From positions 1 through 64,000 of the forward strand of contig NZ_WBKT01000015.1 in NCBI RefSeq assembly GCF_008868175.1: a stretch of 64,000 nucleotides of DNA, written 5' to 3'. The translations under genes and the position numbers were made by a program. Shown here in pieces: positions 1-10,076 of this stretch; the first letter of the stretch is position 1, and each line of letters opens with the position of its first letter. Below the pieces are notes generated by a model. It saw only the letters and a program-made list of their open reading frames with translations, was not told where the DNA came from and did no database searches. The stretch is from Micromonospora sp. AMSO31t (GTDB lineage Bacteria; Actinomycetota; Actinomycetes; Mycobacteriales; Micromonosporaceae).

Positions 1-92
1 CCCTAAGGCCCACCCCCGACGACGCCCCGTCAGCCGGGGGCGTGCCCCGGACGTGGCACAGCTCGCAGTCCGGCCGGACCGAGGGAGACACG

Positions 93-98
93 TACGAT
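93..98 (+). promoter_or_regulatory. -10-like box of ispH, leaderless start
   Basis: TACGAT fits the actinobacterial -10 pattern TANNNT and lies 6 nt before the GTG at 105, so the transcript probably begins at or next to the start codon. The nearest purine-rich stretch (81-87) is 17 nt from the GTG, too far for a normal ribosome-binding site, which supports a leaderless start. No good -35 is visible. Bases 1-92 hold nothing else I can identify. Confidence 0.45.
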
Positions 99-104
99 GG
101 TCGG

Positions 105-1091
105 GTGACTGATGCGCAGACGACTCCCCGGACCGGCAAGCGCGTGCTCCTGGCCAAGCCCCGCGGCTACTGCGCGGGCGTGGACCGGGCGGTGCAGACC
201 GTCGAGGAGGCGCTGAAGCTCTACGGCGCTCCCATCTACGTGCGCAAGCAGATCGTGCACAACAAGCACGTGGTGCAGACGCTGGAGGCCCAGGGCGCGA
301 TCTTCGTGGAGGAGAACGAGGAGGTGCCGGAGGGCGCCACCGTCATCTTCTCCGCGCACGGCGTGGCCCCCGAGGTCTACGAGCAGGCCAAGGCGCGCTC
401 GCTCAAGGCGATCGACGCGACCTGCCCCCTGGTCACGAAGGTGCACCAGGAGGCCCGGCGGTTCGCCGCCGAGGACTACGACATCCTGCTCATCGGCCAC
501 GAGGGGCACGAGGAGGTCGTCGGCACCGCCGGTGAGGCGCCCGCGCACATCCAGCTGGTGGACGGCCCGGACGGCGCCGACAAGGTCACCGTGCGCGACC
601 CCGAGAAGGTCGTCTGGCTCTCCCAGACCACCCTCTCGGTCGACGAGACCCTGGAGACCGTGGCCCGGCTCAAGCAGCGGCTGCCGCTGCTCCAGTCGCC
701 GCCCAGCGACGACATCTGCTACGCCACCTCCAACCGGCAGCACGTGGTCAAGGAGATCGCCCCGGACTGCGACGTGGTGATCGTGGTCGGCTCGCGGAAC
801 TCCTCCAACTCCGTCCGCCTCGTCGAGGTGGCGCTGGACGCCGGCGCCCGCGCGGGGCACCTGGTCGACTTCGCGCACGAGATCGACGACGCCTGGCTGG
901 AGGGAGCCCGCACCGTGGGGCTGACCTCGGGCGCCAGCGTGCCCGACGAGCTGGTCCAGCAGGTGCTCGCCCATCTGGCCGAGCGCGGCTTCGCCGACGT
1001 CGAGGAGATCACGACCGCCAACGAGCGGCTGACCTTCTCGCTGCCGCAGGAACTCAAGCGCGACCTCAAGGCCGCGGCGGCCCGCGGCTGA
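105..1091 (+). CDS. ispH: 4-hydroxy-3-methylbut-2-enyl diphosphate reductase (IspH)
   Basis: A 328-residue cytoplasmic iron-sulfur enzyme of the last step of the MEP isoprenoid pathway, reducing HMBPP to IPP and DMAPP. The three cysteines that hold the cluster are visible in [10 protein letters not shown] near the N-terminus, [11 protein letters not shown] near residue 110, and [10 protein letters not shown] near residue 205. The family motif HGVAPEV is also present. The GTG at 105 is chosen because the protein then begins [21 protein letters not shown], with the conserved core 12 residues in, and because it follows a -10-like box at leaderless distance. A longer reading from 42 would add unconserved residues. 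Length is normal for the family. A small lipoprotein gene follows after 41 nt. Confidence 0.96.
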   Translation: MTDAQTTPRTGKRVLLAKPRGYCAGVDRAVQTVEEALKLYGAPIYVRKQIVHNKHVVQTLEAQGAIFVEENEEVPEGATVIFSAHGVAPEVYEQAKARSLKAIDATCPLVTKVHQEARRFAAEDYDILLIGHEGHEEVVGTAGEAPAHIQLVDGPDGADKVTVRDPEKVVWLSQTTLSVDETLETVARLKQRLPLLQSPPSDDICYATSNRQHVVKEIAPDCDVVIVVGSRNSSNSVRLVEVALDAGARAGHLVDFAHEIDDAWLEGARTVGLTSGASVPDELVQQVLAHLAERGFADVEEITTANERLTFSLPQELKRDLKAAAARG

Positions 1092-1132
1092 CCGGCCGGA
1101 ACGAAACCACCGCCGACCACGTCCAACCGGTC

Positions 1133-1606
1133 ATGAAGACTCCTCGGACGGTGCTCGTCGCCCTGCTCGCCGGCGTGGCGCTGACCGCCTGCGCCGGCCC
1201 CGGCAGCGAGCCCGGCGGCCCCAGCCCGACGGTGGCCACCCCGGCGACCAGCAGCACCGGGCGGTGCGAGACATGGCCCGCCTGCCAGCCCGATCCCGGC
1301 CCCAGCCCGACAGGAGCCGCCCCCGTGACCAGCCAGCCCGACCCCGGCCCGAGCCGCCCGAATCCCACCTGGAAGGGCGGCCCGTCGAAGCCGCCCGGCC
1401 CCGGCGCCACCACGCTCAGCGGGACGATCCGCGCCGGTGTCGAGCCGAACTGCCTGCTGATCGACGACCACCTGCTGATCGGCGGCCCGCGCGACCTGCT
1501 CAAGCCCGGCACCCGGGTCGAGGTCACCGGCCGCTCGGAGCCCGGCATGATGACCACCTGCCAGCAGGGCACCCCCTTCGTCGTCGAATCCGCCCGCCGG
1601 GCCTGA
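1133..1606 (+). CDS. Small Pro-rich lipoprotein, unknown function
   Basis: A 157-residue predicted lipoprotein. Residues 1-19 form a signal peptide ending in a lipobox (ALTAC), so Cys20 should be lipidated and the protein anchored outside the membrane. Residues 20-85 are a low-complexity Pro/Gly/Ser linker. Residues about 90-155 form a compact globular tail (starting TLSGTIRAGVEPNCLLIDD) with two further cysteines, which looks like a small beta-barrel similar to DUF5818-type domains; that comparison is from memory. It follows ispH on the same strand and ends just before a strong terminator, so it may be co-transcribed with ispH. I cannot assign a function. Confidence 0.75.
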   Translation: MKTPRTVLVALLAGVALTACAGPGSEPGGPSPTVATPATSSTGRCETWPACQPDPGPSPTGAAPVTSQPDPGPSRPNPTWKGGPSKPPGPGATTLSGTIRAGVEPNCLLIDDHLLIGGPRDLLKPGTRVEVTGRSEPGMMTTCQQGTPFVVESARRA

Positions 1607-1638
1607 CCCGACGCCCCGCGCAGCGGGCCGGAAACGGC

Positions 1639-1672
1639 GGAGCCCCGCCCCCCGGACGGGGGGCGGGGCTCC
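1639..1672. terminator. Bidirectional hairpin terminator, 15-bp perfect stem
   Basis: The arms at 1639-1653 and 1658-1672 are perfectly complementary around a 4-nt loop (GGAC). The hairpin lies between the converging lipoprotein gene (ends 1606) and the subtilase gene (ends 1686) and can serve both. There is no U-tract, as is usual in this GC-rich group. Confidence 0.85.
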
Positions 1673-1685
1673 TGGGTTCAGCGGG

Positions 1686-4600
1686 TCAGTTGACCGCACC
1701 GACCTCCACCGAGCCGCGGCCGACGACCGCGCCCTCGACGGTGGTGACGGCCAGGTCACCGTAGAGCTCCCGGCCGGCGGCCGGCGCCGACTTGGCGGTC
1801 ACCGTGCCGGTCAGGGTGGCGGTGGCGCCGTTGGCCAGGGACAGCGGGGTGCTGGGGGCGGAGAGCGAACCCAGCGCCGGGGACGCGAACGAGTCGCGGT
1901 AGTCGTACGCGGTGGTCGGGTCGCTCACCGCGTAGCCGTCCACGACCACCCGGTAGGTGCCGGCGGCCGGGTTGGACAGGGTGACCGCCTCCTCCGAGTC
2001 ACCGTCGGCCGACTGGCCCACCCGGGTCGCGCCGAGGAAGACCGACAGGTCCAGGTCGGCGCTCAGGTCGGACGGGTTGCCGATCCGCGCGGTGAACGAG
2101 GTGGCGCCCGCCGGGACGTCCACCGTGTATTCCTGGCGACCGCCCGTGGCGATGCTCGGCCGCTCGGCGTGCACGCTGGCCAGCGGGCCGCCGACGCCGG
2201 TCACCTGGACCGGGCCGAAGGCGTTGGTCAGGCCCCAGCTCACCTCGGTCGGGGCGCCGGCGGTCACCGACGGCAGCTCGACCACGGCCGGCTCGACCGT
2301 GACGCCCTGCACCCGCGCCTGCAGCTGGAACGGGTTGTCCAGCGCCGGCGACGTGCGCCGGGCCTCGACCTCGATCTCCCACACACCCCGGATCGGGTTC
2401 TGGTAGTCCCGCTCCTGCGGCTTGCAGGCGGCGGCGTCGGAGAAGTTGGTGTAGCAGGCGGTGCTCGCGGTGCTCTCGACCGGCACGCCGTACGGGTTGA
2501 TGGCGATGAACCGGGTCTGCGAGCCGGTGGCGATGCCGGAGAGGTTGACCTGGAGCGCGCCCGCGCCCTCCGGAACCGTCACGAAGTACGAGGTGAAGCC
2601 GTTCCGCTCGACCGAGCCGCCGGTGGAGAAGGAGTAGGCCGGGGCGGAGACCGCGTTCGAGGCGACCACGACGGTGGCGACCTCGAAGTCGACCACCGAG
2701 GTGGACACGTCGTCGACGGTCATGATCGCGCCGTGCGCGCCGGCGGTCAGCGGCTTGGCCTTCACCTTGACGGTGACGGTCTTGTTCAGCGGCAGCCACA
2801 CGACCTGCGGGGCCGAGAAGGTGCCGTCGTTGCCGCGGAACGCGACGGTGTGCTTGAGGCCCTTGTTCGGGCCGCTCGTGCGGGTCAGCTTGACGTCGTA
2901 GTAGCGGCTCTCCTTGACCTTCTGCCCGCCCTTGCCGGCCGCGCAGCGGTTGTAGATGCCGGTGCCCACGTTCGGGTTCGGCTCGAACTGGCCGGAGTCC
3001 TTGTTGTACTTCGTCAGGTTCCCCGACAGCTCGGTGCAGACCGGCGCCTCGGAGGTGTACGTCCGGGTCTGCACGCCCGAGGCGAGCAGGCCCCACGCGC
3101 CCGGCACGTTGAACATGCCGTAGCCCTGCGCGTACGTCGGGACGCCCGCGAGCGGCTTGGCGGAGGTGTAGATGGCCCGGCGCAGCGCGGCCGGGGTGAC
3201 GCCCTTGTCGGTGGCCTTGGCCGCCGAGAGCAGCAGCGCGGCGGCGCCGGTGGCCTGCGGCGAGGCCATCGAGGTGCCGTTCAGCATCTGGTAGCCCGGG
3301 GGCAGCGGGTAGCCGGCCTCGGGGACCGGGTTGCCGGGCTGCCAGGTCGGCGCGGTGGAGATGGCCGAGCCGGGGGCGGTCACGTTGGGCTTGAAGCCGC
3401 CGTCCTCACGCGGGCCGCGGGAGGAGAAGTTGAACAGCGCGTTGCCCTTGCGGACGACCGAGCCGTAGTTGGCCAGCCAGGTGTCCTTGCTGATGTTGGC
3501 GGCCACGCTGACCACGTTGCTGGCGACCGAGGGGTCGCCGACGGTGTTCAGGCCCGGGCCGGAGTTGCCGGCCGAGATGAACATCTGCACGCCGTAGGTG
3601 GTGATCAGCGTGTCGTAGAGGTTGGCGCGCGCGTTGGAGCCGTCGTTGAGCGCCGGCAGGCCGCCGATCGACATGTTGACCACGTCGACCTTGCGGTTGA
3701 CCACGAGGTCCACCATGCCGGTGGTGAGCGCTGCGGCCGTGCAGCCGCCGCCCCACGAGCAGGCCCGGGCGGAGACCAGCTTGGCGCCCGGGGCGGCGCC
3801 GTCGAAGGCGCTGTTGCCCAGCATGTCGTTGGCGGCGGTGATGCCGGCGACGTGGGTGCCGTGGGTGGCCTCGATGATGCCGATGTTCACGTAGTCGGCC
3901 AGGCCGGGGCCGCCGGCCGGGGTGGTGTCGACGTCCTCGCGGTATTCGACGACGAACGGCATCTGGTCCCGCACCGCGGTGGCCGGGTTGTCGGTGCCGA
4001 AGTGGCCGACCTGGAACTTCTCCTTGTACGGCCGCATCACCTCGTCGTCGGTGAAGTCGCGGTTCTGGTTGACGTCCACCCGGATGTCGTGGTTCACGGG
4101 GTTGTAGAGGATGCCCCAGGAGTCGGTGGTGTCGCCGTCCCGGTTGACGTCGCCGGCCGGGTCGCTGCCCGCCGTGATCGACTCGCGGAAGGTGTTGAAG
4201 CGGTAGGTGCCGGCGGGGGCGGTCCAGGTGAGGGCGGAGGCGCCGGTGCCGGTGGTGAAGGAGGGGCCCGCCACCTCGGTGATCATCGCGCGCCAGGTGG
4301 CGTCCTCGAGCGGGTCGGTCGCGGTCACCCAGTCGACGATCTTGCGCTCGCCCGTGGTGGTCGTCTGCAGCGCCGGCTGGTCCAGGTCGACCCCGGAGTC
4401 CATGATGCCGATGGTGACGCCGCGGCCGTCCCACTCCGGGTGCGCGGCCTTGAAGGCCTCCGCGCCGGTCTCGTTGGTGGGCATGTACGGGTTGACCGCG
4501 CCGGTGTCCGCGCCCGGGCCGGCCAGCGTCGCGCCCTGCTTGGCGGTCTTCGCGCCGGCCGGGGCGGCCTCGGGGGCCGGGTCGGGGAGCTTGATGGTCT

Positions 4601-4994
4601 CGTCGAGGTCGACGGCGGAGACGCCGGGGAGCGTCGCGGCCTTGAGGACCTTCGGGGTGGGAACCTTGGCCAGCAGGTAGCCGACCTGGTCGTAGCGCTG
4701 GCTGACCGTGGCGCCCAGACCGGCCAGCCCGTCGGCGACCTTCTTGGCCGAGCCCTTCTTGGCGGCGATGATCAGCGTGACGGTCGGGGCGTGCTTCGCC
4801 TCCGCCTCATCGAGCAGCTTGGCGTCGTGGGCGCCCAGCGTCTCGGCGGCGGTCGGCTGTGAGGCGTCGGGGGCGGCGGCGGGGGCTGCGCTCGCGGTCG
4901 CGGCACCACCCCCGACGGTCATGGCGCCGGCCGCCAGGACCGAGGCGAAGAGCGCGGCGGAGGTACGCCGGCTCCGGTTACGAGGTTGACTCAC
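1686..4994 (-). CDS. Secreted S8 family serine peptidase (subtilase)
   Basis: A 1102-residue exported subtilisin-like protease. Residues 1-37 form a signal peptide (RRTSAALFASVLAAGAMTV then ATASA). Residues about 70-135 resemble an I9-type propeptide. The catalytic triad is Asp199 (GIMDSGVDLD), His378 (THGTHVAG) and Ser575 (NGTSMASPQ), with the oxyanion Asn477 in SAGNSGPG. Asp and His are 179 residues apart, several times the usual spacing, because of an insert rich in Asp/Asn. Residues about 690-1100 look like beta-sandwich accessory domains. The GTG at 4994 is chosen because GGAGGAAG (5000-5007) lies 5 nt upstream and the signal peptide follows at once. It probably degrades extracellular protein; the substrate is unknown. 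Confidence 0.93.
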   Translation of the reverse strand: MSQPRNRSRRTSAALFASVLAAGAMTVGGGAATASAAPAAAPDASQPTAAETLGAHDAKLLDEAEAKHAPTVTLIIAAKKGSAKKVADGLAGLGATVSQRYDQVGYLLAKVPTPKVLKAATLPGVSAVDLDETIKLPDPAPEAAPAGAKTAKQGATLAGPGADTGAVNPYMPTNETGAEAFKAAHPEWDGRGVTIGIMDSGVDLDQPALQTTTTGERKIVDWVTATDPLEDATWRAMITEVAGPSFTTGTGASALTWTAPAGTYRFNTFRESITAGSDPAGDVNRDGDTTDSWGILYNPVNHDIRVDVNQNRDFTDDEVMRPYKEKFQVGHFGTDNPATAVRDQMPFVVEYREDVDTTPAGGPGLADYVNIGIIEATHGTHVAGITAANDMLGNSAFDGAAPGAKLVSARACSWGGGCTAAALTTGMVDLVVNRKVDVVNMSIGGLPALNDGSNARANLYDTLITTYGVQMFISAGNSGPGLNTVGDPSVASNVVSVAANISKDTWLANYGSVVRKGNALFNFSSRGPREDGGFKPNVTAPGSAISTAPTWQPGNPVPEAGYPLPPGYQMLNGTSMASPQATGAAALLLSAAKATDKGVTPAALRRAIYTSAKPLAGVPTYAQGYGMFNVPGAWGLLASGVQTRTYTSEAPVCTELSGNLTKYNKDSGQFEPNPNVGTGIYNRCAAGKGGQKVKESRYYDVKLTRTSGPNKGLKHTVAFRGNDGTFSAPQVVWLPLNKTVTVKVKAKPLTAGAHGAIMTVDDVSTSVVDFEVATVVVASNAVSAPAYSFSTGGSVERNGFTSYFVTVPEGAGALQVNLSGIATGSQTRFIAINPYGVPVESTASTACYTNFSDAAACKPQERDYQNPIRGVWEIEVEARRTSPALDNPFQLQARVQGVTVEPAVVELPSVTAGAPTEVSWGLTNAFGPVQVTGVGGPLASVHAERPSIATGGRQEYTVDVPAGATSFTARIGNPSDLSADLDLSVFLGATRVGQSADGDSEEAVTLSNPAAGTYRVVVDGYAVSDPTTAYDYRDSFASPALGSLSAPSTPLSLANGATATLTGTVTAKSAPAAGRELYGDLAVTTVEGAVVGRGSVEVGAVN

Positions 4995-5142
4995 GTTCTC
5001 TTCCTCCAGAGAACAGGGCCCTTCAGGAGACAGGGCACGCGTGACAGCGATCCTTCGGGCTGGCCCTGTCGGTGTCACTACTCCGAAGTAGGTTGTGACC
5101 ACTCCGTGACTCCGATCGGCCGTCGTCGTCACGTGGTGAGTG

Positions 5143-6321
5143 TCAATCGTCGATGACTGCCGTCCGTTCGACCGATGTGGACGGGGTCTCCACCAGCTCC
5201 GGGGCCTGCGGCTGGCGCGGCGCCAGCTCGACCTGGGCCGGGGCGGCCAGCTCCTGGTCGGAGACGCCCAACTCGGCCAGCTTGCGGGCGCTGACCAGCA
5301 CCCGCGCCTCCAGCGAGCCGACCGCCCGGTTGTAGGCGGTCACCGCACCGCCCAGCGCGCCGCCGAGCTTGCCGACGTGGTCGCCCAGGGTGGACAGCCG
5401 CCCGTAGAGCTCGCGGGCCAGCGAGTGCACGGTGGCCGCGTTGCGCGCCAGCGCCTCCTGCCGCCACGAGTAGGCCACCGTGCGCAGCAGCGCCACCAGC
5501 GTGGCCGGCGTGGCCAGCACCACGTTGCGGGCGAAGGCGTGCTCCAGCAGCGACGGATCGCGCTGCAACGCCACGTCGAGGAACGGGTCGGCGGGAACGA
5601 ACAGCACCACGAAGTCGGGGGTCTGGTCGAACGCCGCCCAGTAGGTCTTGGCGGCCAACCCGTCGACGTGCGCCCGCAGGTGCCGCGCGTGCGCGTCGAG
5701 GTGGGTGTCCCGCCCCCGCTCGTCGCGCGCCTCCATCGCGGTCAGGTAGGCGTCGAAGGGCGCCTTGGCGTCGACCACCACCGTGCGGCCGCCGTGCAGC
5801 CGGACCACCAGGTCAGGGCGGACCCCCTGGTGGTCGGTGGCGGCGGTGACCTGCTCGTTGAAGTCGCAGTGCTCCAACATGCCGGCCGCCTCGACGATCC
5901 GGCGGAGCTGGTGCTCACCCCAGCGGCCGCGGACCTGCGGGGCGCGCAGCGCCGCGACGAGCTGCTTGGTCTCGGTGCGCAGCTCGCCGGAGACCGCGCT
6001 CATCGACCGCACCTGTTCGCGCAGCTCGGCGTAGGCGTCGACCCGGTCGCGCTCCAGCTCGGCGACCCGCTGCTCGTAGCGGCGCAGGGTGTCGTGCAGC
6101 GGGGCCACCGCCCGGGCCACCGCCTCCTGGGACTGCGCGGTCGCCTCGTAGCTGAGCGCCCGCATGGACTGCTCCAGCCGCCCCTCGCCCTCCCGGGTGG
6201 CGGCCAGGGTCGCCTCCAGCCGGGCGATCTCGGTCGCCGAGCGCGACCGGGCGGCCAGCCAGCCCACCGCGCCGCCCGCGGCGAGGCAGAGCACCACCAC
6301 GGCCAGCGTCGAGAAGCTCAT
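5143..6321 (-). CDS. rmuC: RmuC family DNA recombination protein
   Basis: A 392-residue protein. It starts with a transmembrane segment (MSFSTLAVVVLCLAAGGAVG), followed by a long coiled coil (about 30-130) and the RmuC core (about 140-340), with the motifs RGRWGEHQLRRIVEAAGML, VDAKAPFDAYL and the segment around VVLFVPADPFL. This core belongs to the PD-(D/E)XK nuclease-like fold. RmuC limits inversions at short inverted repeats in E. coli; its biochemistry is poorly defined. The ATG at 6321 is chosen because the membrane anchor begins there. It is divergent from the gene at 6377 with 55 nt between, and its stop is 149 nt from the subtilase start on the same strand. Confidence 0.9.
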   Translation of the reverse strand: MSFSTLAVVVLCLAAGGAVGWLAARSRSATEIARLEATLAATREGEGRLEQSMRALSYEATAQSQEAVARAVAPLHDTLRRYEQRVAELERDRVDAYAELREQVRSMSAVSGELRTETKQLVAALRAPQVRGRWGEHQLRRIVEAAGMLEHCDFNEQVTAATDHQGVRPDLVVRLHGGRTVVVDAKAPFDAYLTAMEARDERGRDTHLDAHARHLRAHVDGLAAKTYWAAFDQTPDFVVLFVPADPFLDVALQRDPSLLEHAFARNVVLATPATLVALLRTVAYSWRQEALARNAATVHSLARELYGRLSTLGDHVGKLGGALGGAVTAYNRAVGSLEARVLVSARKLAELGVSDQELAAPAQVELAPRQPQAPELVETPSTSVERTAVIDD

Positions 6322-6376
6322 GCCGAAGAGCTTGCCAAACGGGTACGACGTGCGCCCGCTGGGTACGTTCGAGGTC

Positions 6377-7204
6377 ATGGAGGTTGCCCTGTGGGTGGTC
6401 TTGATCCTGATGCTCGGAGGTGCCCTGGTGTTCTGGCGGTGGGGGAGCAGGTCCCGGCGGGCCACCGAGCTGGCCGACGCCCGCGCTGAGGCGCAGCGCT
6501 GGTACGAGCGGCTCGGCGGGCAGCTCATGAACCTGCACGGGGACGCCCCGGCGGTCCGCCAGGCGCTGGCCGACGCCGGTGAGCGCTACAACGCGGCCGG
6601 CTCCCAGCTGGAGCAGGCGGGCACCCCGCACCAGTTCGCCCTGGCCCGGGAGACCGCGCTGGAGGGGCTGGCGTACATCCGGGCGGCGCGCACCGCCATG
6701 GGCATCGACCCGGGCCCGGAGCTGCCGCCGCTGGCCGCCGCGCGTGGCGCGGGCATGCTCACCAAGGAGCGCGAGGTCAACGTGCAGGGGCAGACCTACC
6801 GGGCCGGCCCCCAGCCGGGAAACCAGACTCCCTACTACTATCCGGGCGGAAACTGGCAGGGCCGCCCGGTGCCGGCCGGCTGGTACTCGACGCCGTGGTG
6901 GAAGACGGCGCTGGGCACCGGGGCCGGCGTGCTCGGCGGCATCCTGATCGCCGACGCGCTCTTCTCGCCCGCCTTCGCCGACCCGGGCTACGGCTACGAG
7001 GCCGGCTACCAGGAGGGCTTCAACGACGGCCAGGACCAGGGTGGCGACCAGGGTGGGGACCAGGGTGGCGACCAGGGTCAGGACTTCGGCGACCAGGGCC
7101 AGGACTTCGCCGACCAGGGTGACTACGCCGCCGGCGATTTCGGCGGCGGGGACTTCGGCGGCGGGGACTTCGGCGGCGGCGATTTCGGCGGCGGCGACTG
7201 GTAG
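6377..7204 (+). CDS. Membrane protein with Gly/Asp-rich repetitive tail, unknown function
   Basis: A 275-residue protein with an N-terminal transmembrane helix (VALWVVLILMLGGALVFW), a charged helical region (about 25-125), a second hydrophobic stretch (about 175-195, ALGTGAGVLGGILIADALF) and a low-complexity tail. The tail starts with short GGDQ/GQDF units and ends with four GGGDF-type units and GGGDW. The ATG at 6377 follows a TACGTT -10-like box (6364-6369) by 7 nt, so the mRNA may be leaderless. Similar Gly-rich tails occur in TPM/YgcG-type membrane proteins, but I see no TPM domain and do not recognise the family. It is followed by a strong terminator. Confidence 0.75.
   Translation: MEVALWVVLILMLGGALVFWRWGSRSRRATELADARAEAQRWYERLGGQLMNLHGDAPAVRQALADAGERYNAAGSQLEQAGTPHQFALARETALEGLAYIRAARTAMGIDPGPELPPLAAARGAGMLTKEREVNVQGQTYRAGPQPGNQTPYYYPGGNWQGRPVPAGWYSTPWWKTALGTGAGVLGGILIADALFSPAFADPGYGYEAGYQEGFNDGQDQGGDQGGDQGGDQGQDFGDQGQDFADQGDYAAGDFGGGDFGGGDFGGGDFGGGDW
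7033..7200 (+). repeat. In-frame tandem repeats (12-15 bp) in the Gly/Asp tail
   Basis: From about 7033 to 7080 a GGTGGCGACCAG-type 12-bp unit repeats. From about 7132 to 7200 a 15-bp unit (GGCGGCGGGGACTTC and one-base variants) repeats four to five times. Both keep the reading frame of the 6377 gene, so copy number can change tail length without breaking the protein. Confidence 0.85.
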
Positions 7205-7216
7205 CGCGCCCGGGAG

Positions 7217-7253
7217 GACGAAGGCCCCGGTCGGCGGGACCGGGGCCTTCGTC
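7217..7253. terminator. Bidirectional hairpin terminator, 16-bp perfect stem
   Basis: Arms 7217-7232 and 7238-7253 pair perfectly around a 5-nt loop. The hairpin sits between the converging 6377 gene (ends 7204) and ppc (ends 7265). Confidence 0.87.
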
Positions 7254-7264
7254 GTCGACCCTGG

Positions 7265-10051
7265 TCAGCCGGTGTTGCGCATGCCGGCGGCGATGCCGTT
7301 GACCGTGGTGAGCAGCGCCCGCTCCAGCGCCGTGCCGTCGTTCGGGGCGCGGCGCCCGCCCGGCGCGGTGGCCACCGCACGGCCCGCGGCGCCGGAGTCC
7401 CGGTACTGCTGCAGCAGGGCCACCTGGAGGTGGTGCAGCGGCTCCAGGTAGGTGTCCCGTACGGCGAGGGTGCGCTGGAGCACGGGTGAGTTGTCCAGCA
7501 GGGCGGGCGAGGCGGTGACCGCCAGCACCTCCTGCTTGGTCAGCTCGTACTCCTGCTCGATCTTGGCGAAGATCGGGTGCAGCTTCTTGGGGACCAGGGT
7601 CTCCACGTAGCGCCGGGCGATGGTGAGGTCGGTCTTGGTCAGCATCATCTCGACGTTCGACAGGAACGTGCGGAAGAAGTGCCAGTTCCGGTTCATCTCG
7701 GCCAGCACGTCCTCCAGCCCGGCCGCGCGCGCGGCGGCCAGCCCGGAGCCCACACCGAACCAGCCGGGCACGATCTGCCGGGTCTGCGTCCAGCCGAACA
7801 CCCAGGGGATGGCCCGCAGGCCGGAGAGCCCGGCGCCGGTGTTCGGCCGCTTCGCCGGCCGGGAGCCGATGTTGAGCGCGCCGAGCAGCTCGGTCGGGGT
7901 GGAGGCCCAGAAGTAGGCGGGCAGGTCCGGGTCCTCGACCAGCGACCGGTAGGACCGAAAGGCCGACTCGGAGACCACGTCCATGGTCGCGTCCCAGCGC
8001 TCCAGCATCTCGGCCGGCTGCCGGGGCGCCGTGTGCAGCAGCGTCGCCTGGAGCACCGCCGCCACGGTCAGCTCCAGGTTCTCCCGGGCCAGCGCGGGCA
8101 GCGTGTACTTGTCGGAGATGACCTCGCCCTGCTCGGTCACCTTGATCGCGCCGTCGAGCGTGCCGTACGGCTGGGCCAGGACCGCCTCGTGGGTGGGGCC
8201 GCCGCCCCGGCCGACCGTGCCGCCCCGGCCGTGGAAGAGCCGCAGGTGTACGCCGTGCCGCGCCGCCACGTCCCGCAGCGCGCGCTGGGCGCGGTGGATG
8301 GACCACTGGCTCGTGGTGATGCCGGCCTCCTTGTTGGAGTCCGAGTAGCCCAGCATCACCTCCTGCACGTCGCCGCGGGCCGCGACGAGGGCGCGGTAGG
8401 CCGGCAGGGAGAGCAGCTCGTCGAGCAGTTCGCCGCCGGCGTTCAGCTCGCCCGGGGTCTCCAGCAGCGGCACGATCCCGATCCGGGCCCGGCCGCTGTG
8501 CACGTCGACCAGCCCGGCCTCGCGGGCCAGCACCACCGCGGCGAGCACGTCGTCCACGCCCAGCGTCATCGAGATGATGTACGACTCGATCACCTCGGCG
8601 CCGAACCGGTCCTGCGCGTCCCGGATCGTCCCGAACACGTCGAAGGTCTTCTGCGCGCTCTCGGTGAGCGGGCTGTCCTGGGTGGAGAGGGGCCGCCGGC
8701 CGGTCAGCTCGTCGGCGAGCAGCTTGGTGCGCTCCAGCCGGGTGAGCGACGGGTAGTCGGAGACCTCGCCGACCGCCGCGTAGAGCTGGGCGAGCACCTC
8801 GTGGTGCTTCTCGGCGTGCTCCCGGACGTCCATGGTGGCGAGGTGCAGCCCGAACGCGGAGACCGTGCGGATGGTGGAGGCCAGCCGGCCCACGGCGGTG
8901 AGCTGCCCGGAGTTGCGGGCCAGGGAGGCGCGCAGCAGCTCCAGGTCGGCGATCAGCTCGGCCGAGCCGCGGTAGTCCCGCCCCGGCACGTGCGGGGTGC
9001 CGGCGCGCAGCCGCTCCCGGGTGTTGGCCAGCTTCGCCTTCACGCACCGCGCCTTGAGCCGGTAGGGCTCCTCGGCGTTGACCCGCCGGAACCGGGGCGC
9101 CACCTCGGGCAGCGCGTCCAGGTCGGCGGCGAGGCTGGCGGACAGGTCGAGGGAGACCGCGCGCAGCCGGCGGGAGACGCTGACCTCGTTGATCAGCTCG
9201 TCCATGGCCTTCTCGGTGGCCGCGATGCCGTGCTCGTGCTGGATGCGCAGCACCTCGCGGGTGACCGTCGGGGTGACGAACGGGTTGCCGTCCCGGTCGC
9301 CGCCGATCCAGGTGCCGAAGGTCAGCGGGCGGGCGGTCGGCGAGGTCTCCACGCCAAGGGTGCGCAGCGTGTCGGCGAGGTCGTCGAGGACCTGCGGGGC
9401 GGCCTCGGCGTGCAGGTCCCGCAGGTAGTAGATGGCGTTGCGGGCCTCGTCGGTCGGGTCCGGCCGGTCCAGCCGCAGCTCGTCGGTCTGCCACATGAGG
9501 TCGAGCAGCTCGGCCAGGCGCCGGTTGGCCGGCCCCTCGTCGCTGGCGCCGTAGAGGATCGCGTTGGCGGTCTCGGCGTCCAGCTCGTCGGCGACCGCGC
9601 GCAGCTTCGACAGGATGGACCGGCGGGCCGCCTCGGTGGGGTGGGCCGTGAAGACCGGGCGTACCGCGAGCCGGCGGGCCGCGGCGGCGATCTCCTCGGC
9701 CGGCACCCCACGCTCGGCGATCATCTTGGCCGCCTGGTCCAGCCAGCCGCCGTGCATGGCCCGCCGCCGGCGCAGGTCGCGGGCCCGGTGCACCTGCTCG
9801 GTGATGTTGGCCAGGTGGAAGTAGGTGGAGAAGGCCCGGGCCAGCTTCGTGCCGGTGGTGACGTCGAGCCCGGCGAGGCGCTGGGCGGCGGCCGGCGGGT
9901 CGGAGCGGACCTGGGCGCGGATCTCCTCCACCAGGTCGAGCAGGGGGCGGCCCTCCTGCCGGGCGAGGGTCTGCCCGAGCAGCGTGCCGAGGCGGCGGAT
10001 GTCGGCCCGGAGAGCGGCGTCGGGGCCGTCGTGGTCGTGCTGGTCGGTCAC
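7265..10051 (-). CDS. ppc: Phosphoenolpyruvate carboxylase
   Basis: A 928-residue cytoplasmic enzyme that forms oxaloacetate from PEP and bicarbonate, an anaplerotic supply for the TCA cycle. The catalytic His137 is in [12 protein letters not shown]. The second signature is [14 protein letters not shown], the PEP-binding glycine loop is [14 protein letters not shown], and the C-terminus ends in the conserved MRNTG. Length is full for the family. The ATG at 10051 begins [21 protein letters not shown] 14-bp perfect palindrome lies 26 nt upstream of the start and may be an operator. The gene is alone on its strand between a terminator and a promoter region. Confidence 0.98.
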   Translation of the reverse strand: MTDQHDHDGPDAALRADIRRLGTLLGQTLARQEGRPLLDLVEEIRAQVRSDPPAAAQRLAGLDVTTGTKLARAFSTYFHLANITEQVHRARDLRRRRAMHGGWLDQAAKMIAERGVPAEEIAAAARRLAVRPVFTAHPTEAARRSILSKLRAVADELDAETANAILYGASDEGPANRRLAELLDLMWQTDELRLDRPDPTDEARNAIYYLRDLHAEAAPQVLDDLADTLRTLGVETSPTARPLTFGTWIGGDRDGNPFVTPTVTREVLRIQHEHGIAATEKAMDELINEVSVSRRLRAVSLDLSASLAADLDALPEVAPRFRRVNAEEPYRLKARCVKAKLANTRERLRAGTPHVPGRDYRGSAELIADLELLRASLARNSGQLTAVGRLASTIRTVSAFGLHLATMDVREHAEKHHEVLAQLYAAVGEVSDYPSLTRLERTKLLADELTGRRPLSTQDSPLTESAQKTFDVFGTIRDAQDRFGAEVIESYIISMTLGVDDVLAAVVLAREAGLVDVHSGRARIGIVPLLETPGELNAGGELLDELLSLPAYRALVAARGDVQEVMLGYSDSNKEAGITTSQWSIHRAQRALRDVAARHGVHLRLFHGRGGTVGRGGGPTHEAVLAQPYGTLDGAIKVTEQGEVISDKYTLPALARENLELTVAAVLQATLLHTAPRQPAEMLERWDATMDVVSESAFRSYRSLVEDPDLPAYFWASTPTELLGALNIGSRPAKRPNTGAGLSGLRAIPWVFGWTQTRQIVPGWFGVGSGLAAARAAGLEDVLAEMNRNWHFFRTFLSNVEMMLTKTDLTIARRYVETLVPKKLHPIFAKIEQEYELTKQEVLAVTASPALLDNSPVLQRTLAVRDTYLEPLHHLQVALLQQYRDSGAAGRAVATAPGGRRAPNDGTALERALLTTVNGIAAGMRNTG

Positions 10052-10076
10052 GGTGCGCTCCTTACGCGAGTACGAA

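Noticed and set aside
2169-4862. Open frame of 897 codons on the plus strand opposite the subtilase
   Set aside because: Antisense shadow; the subtilase has a full signal peptide and catalytic triad.
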